From Planctomycetota bacterium (lineage in GTDB: Bacteria; Planctomycetota; Planctomycetia; Pirellulales; UBA7805): a stretch of DNA of 6,763 bases. Both the position numbers and the translations under genes were made by a program. How positions within the stretch are numbered: position 1 is the stretch's first letter; the number at the start of each line of letters is the position of its first letter. The notes below the pieces were generated by a model. The model did no database searches. It was not told the origin of the DNA and saw only the letters and a program-made list of their open reading frames with translations. Shown here in pieces: positions 5,797-6,763 of this stretch. The DNA is taken from NCBI GenBank assembly GCA_030605285.1, contig JAUWIQ010000110.1, positions 1 through 6,763 of the forward strand, read 5' to 3'.

Positions 5797-6763
5797 GTGA
5801 ATACCAACGCCCTGCTCACTCCGGCCCAACGATCGGCCGTGGAACACATCGATGGACCGCTATTAATACTTGCCGGTCCCGGCAGTGGAAAAACCCGTGT
5901 GGTAACCCATCGTATCGCCCATTTGGTAGATCAGGGTGTCCCATCCCGACAAATCGTCGCACTCACCTTCACCAATAAATCCGCAGAAGAAATGCGCCAG
6001 CGGGTCGAGACGCTCGTCACACGGGCGGGCGATCTGAACCTCAGTACGTTCCATCGTTTTTGTTCGCGACTCTTGCGGCGGTACGCATCGCACGTTGGGC
6101 TGGCCGAACATTTCACAATCTACGATACGGACGACAGCCTGCGGGCACTCCGCCACGCCCTGGAAAAAACCGGCATCTCCAGTACCACCTTCAGTCCTCG
6201 GCAAATTGCGGCTGAAATCAGTCGCGCGAAAAACAGCCTGGTGGAGGCCCAACAGTACGAACCGCCCAATGGCCTCCCACTCGGAACCGTGGTCGCCGAG
6301 ATTTATCCGCTCTACCAACAGCAGTTACTTACCGCATCCGCCGTAGACTTCGATGACTTGTTGCTGCATGTGGCGGTCCTGCTGCGCGAGAACCCGGAAA
6401 TTCGCGAATCGCTCGACGAACAATACCGATATCTGTTGATTGATGAATACCAGGACACCAATTTTGCACAGTACGCCATTCTCCGTGCGCTAAGCCAGAA
6501 TTATCCGAACCTCGCCGCCACCGGGGATCCCGATCAGTCTATCTTTGGCTGGCGAGGTGCCAACATCGGCAACATTCTTAAGTTTGAACAGGACTTTCCC
6601 GACGTACGCGTAGTGCGACTCGAGCAAAATTATCGCAGCACAAAAAGCATTCTGCGGGCAGCCGATGGTCTAATCATTCACAACGTAAACCGAAAACATA
6701 AACAACTCTTCACCGACAATCCCGAAGGGGATCCGGTCGAACTGAGATGCTACAGCGACCAAC
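5797..6763 (+). CDS. uvrD: UvrD/PcrA-type superfamily 1 DNA helicase (C-terminus beyond right edge)
   Basis: The visible 322 residues cover the N-terminal half of a 3'-to-5' DNA helicase of the UvrD/PcrA family, which unwinds DNA in repair and removes proteins or blocked replication structures. Motifs occur in family order: the Q motif LTPAQRSAV (7-15), Walker A AGPGSGKT (26-33), motif Ia ALTFTNKSAEEM (55-66), STFHRFC (83-89), the Walker B DEYQDT box (216-221), motif III GDPDQSIFGWRGA (243-255) and motif IV LEQNYRST (275-282). Family members are about 650-770 residues, so roughly half is missing. The GTG at 5797 has no clear ribosome site; an in-frame TTG at 5785 is the alternative and adds only four residues. 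UvrD, PcrA and Rep cannot be told apart with certainty from this half alone. Confidence 0.93.
   Translation, partial: MNTNALLTPAQRSAVEHIDGPLLILAGPGSGKTRVVTHRIAHLVDQGVPSRQIVALTFTNKSAEEMRQRVETLVTRAGDLNLSTFHRFCSRLLRRYASHVGLAEHFTIYDTDDSLRALRHALEKTGISSTTFSPRQIAAEISRAKNSLVEAQQYEPPNGLPLGTVVAEIYPLYQQQLLTASAVDFDDLLLHVAVLLRENPEIRESLDEQYRYLLIDEYQDTNFAQYAILRALSQNYPNLAATGDPDQSIFGWRGANIGNILKFEQDFPDVRVVRLEQNYRSTKSILRAADGLIIHNVNRKHKQLFTDNPEGDPVELRCYSDQ

Noticed and set aside
5863..6318. 151-codon minus-strand frame inside the helicase gene
   Set aside because: The plus strand encodes consecutive helicase motifs over the same bases; the minus frame has no ribosome site or known domain.

Overview
The window looks like a chromosomal segment of a planctomycete (Planctomycetota, probably order Pirellulales). 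This rests on four protein types typical of that phylum: a secreted cysteine-rich protein with repeated YxP/VPxTxY-type motifs, an exported PQQ-like beta-propeller protein beginning W-P-Q-x-x-G-P-T-R, a DUF3592 membrane protein, and a short stand-alone RNA polymerase alpha C-terminal-domain protein. Base composition is moderately GC-rich with several GTG starts. Taxonomy is inference from protein style only. No rRNA, tRNA, insertion sequence, phage gene or CRISPR array is visible.

Layout. 1-711 (minus): 5' part of a gene for an exported, Cys-rich protein; at the left edge it enters a 15-bp tandem repeat encoding Gly-Asn-Cys-Ala-Thr units. 712-1044: intergenic, with a good sigma70-type promoter for that gene. 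1045-3651 (minus): a three-gene operon read right to left: a four-TM DUF3592 protein with an arrestin-like C-terminal half, a small arrestin-like protein with a long acidic tail (its GTG start overlaps the previous stop by 4 bp), and a P-loop ATPase. 3652-3915: divergent control region with a perfect TATAAT facing left and an extended -10 promoter facing right. 3916-5223 (plus): exported PQQ-like beta-propeller protein. 5306-5581 (minus): stand-alone alpha-CTD protein, convergent with the propeller gene. 5582-5796: divergent control region with A9 and T9 tracts and a perfect 16-bp palindrome. 5797-end (plus): N-terminal half of a UvrD/PcrA-type DNA helicase, cut by the right edge.

The most interesting part is the DUF3592 / arrestin-like / ATPase operon. 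The C-terminal region of the first protein and the second protein look like copies of the same beta-sandwich domain, so the cassette may be a membrane-linked ATPase complex assembled on arrestin-like scaffolds. I know no described function for it. The second point of interest is the alpha-CTD protein, which keeps almost all residues used by RNA polymerase alpha to bind DNA although it lacks the rest of the subunit.
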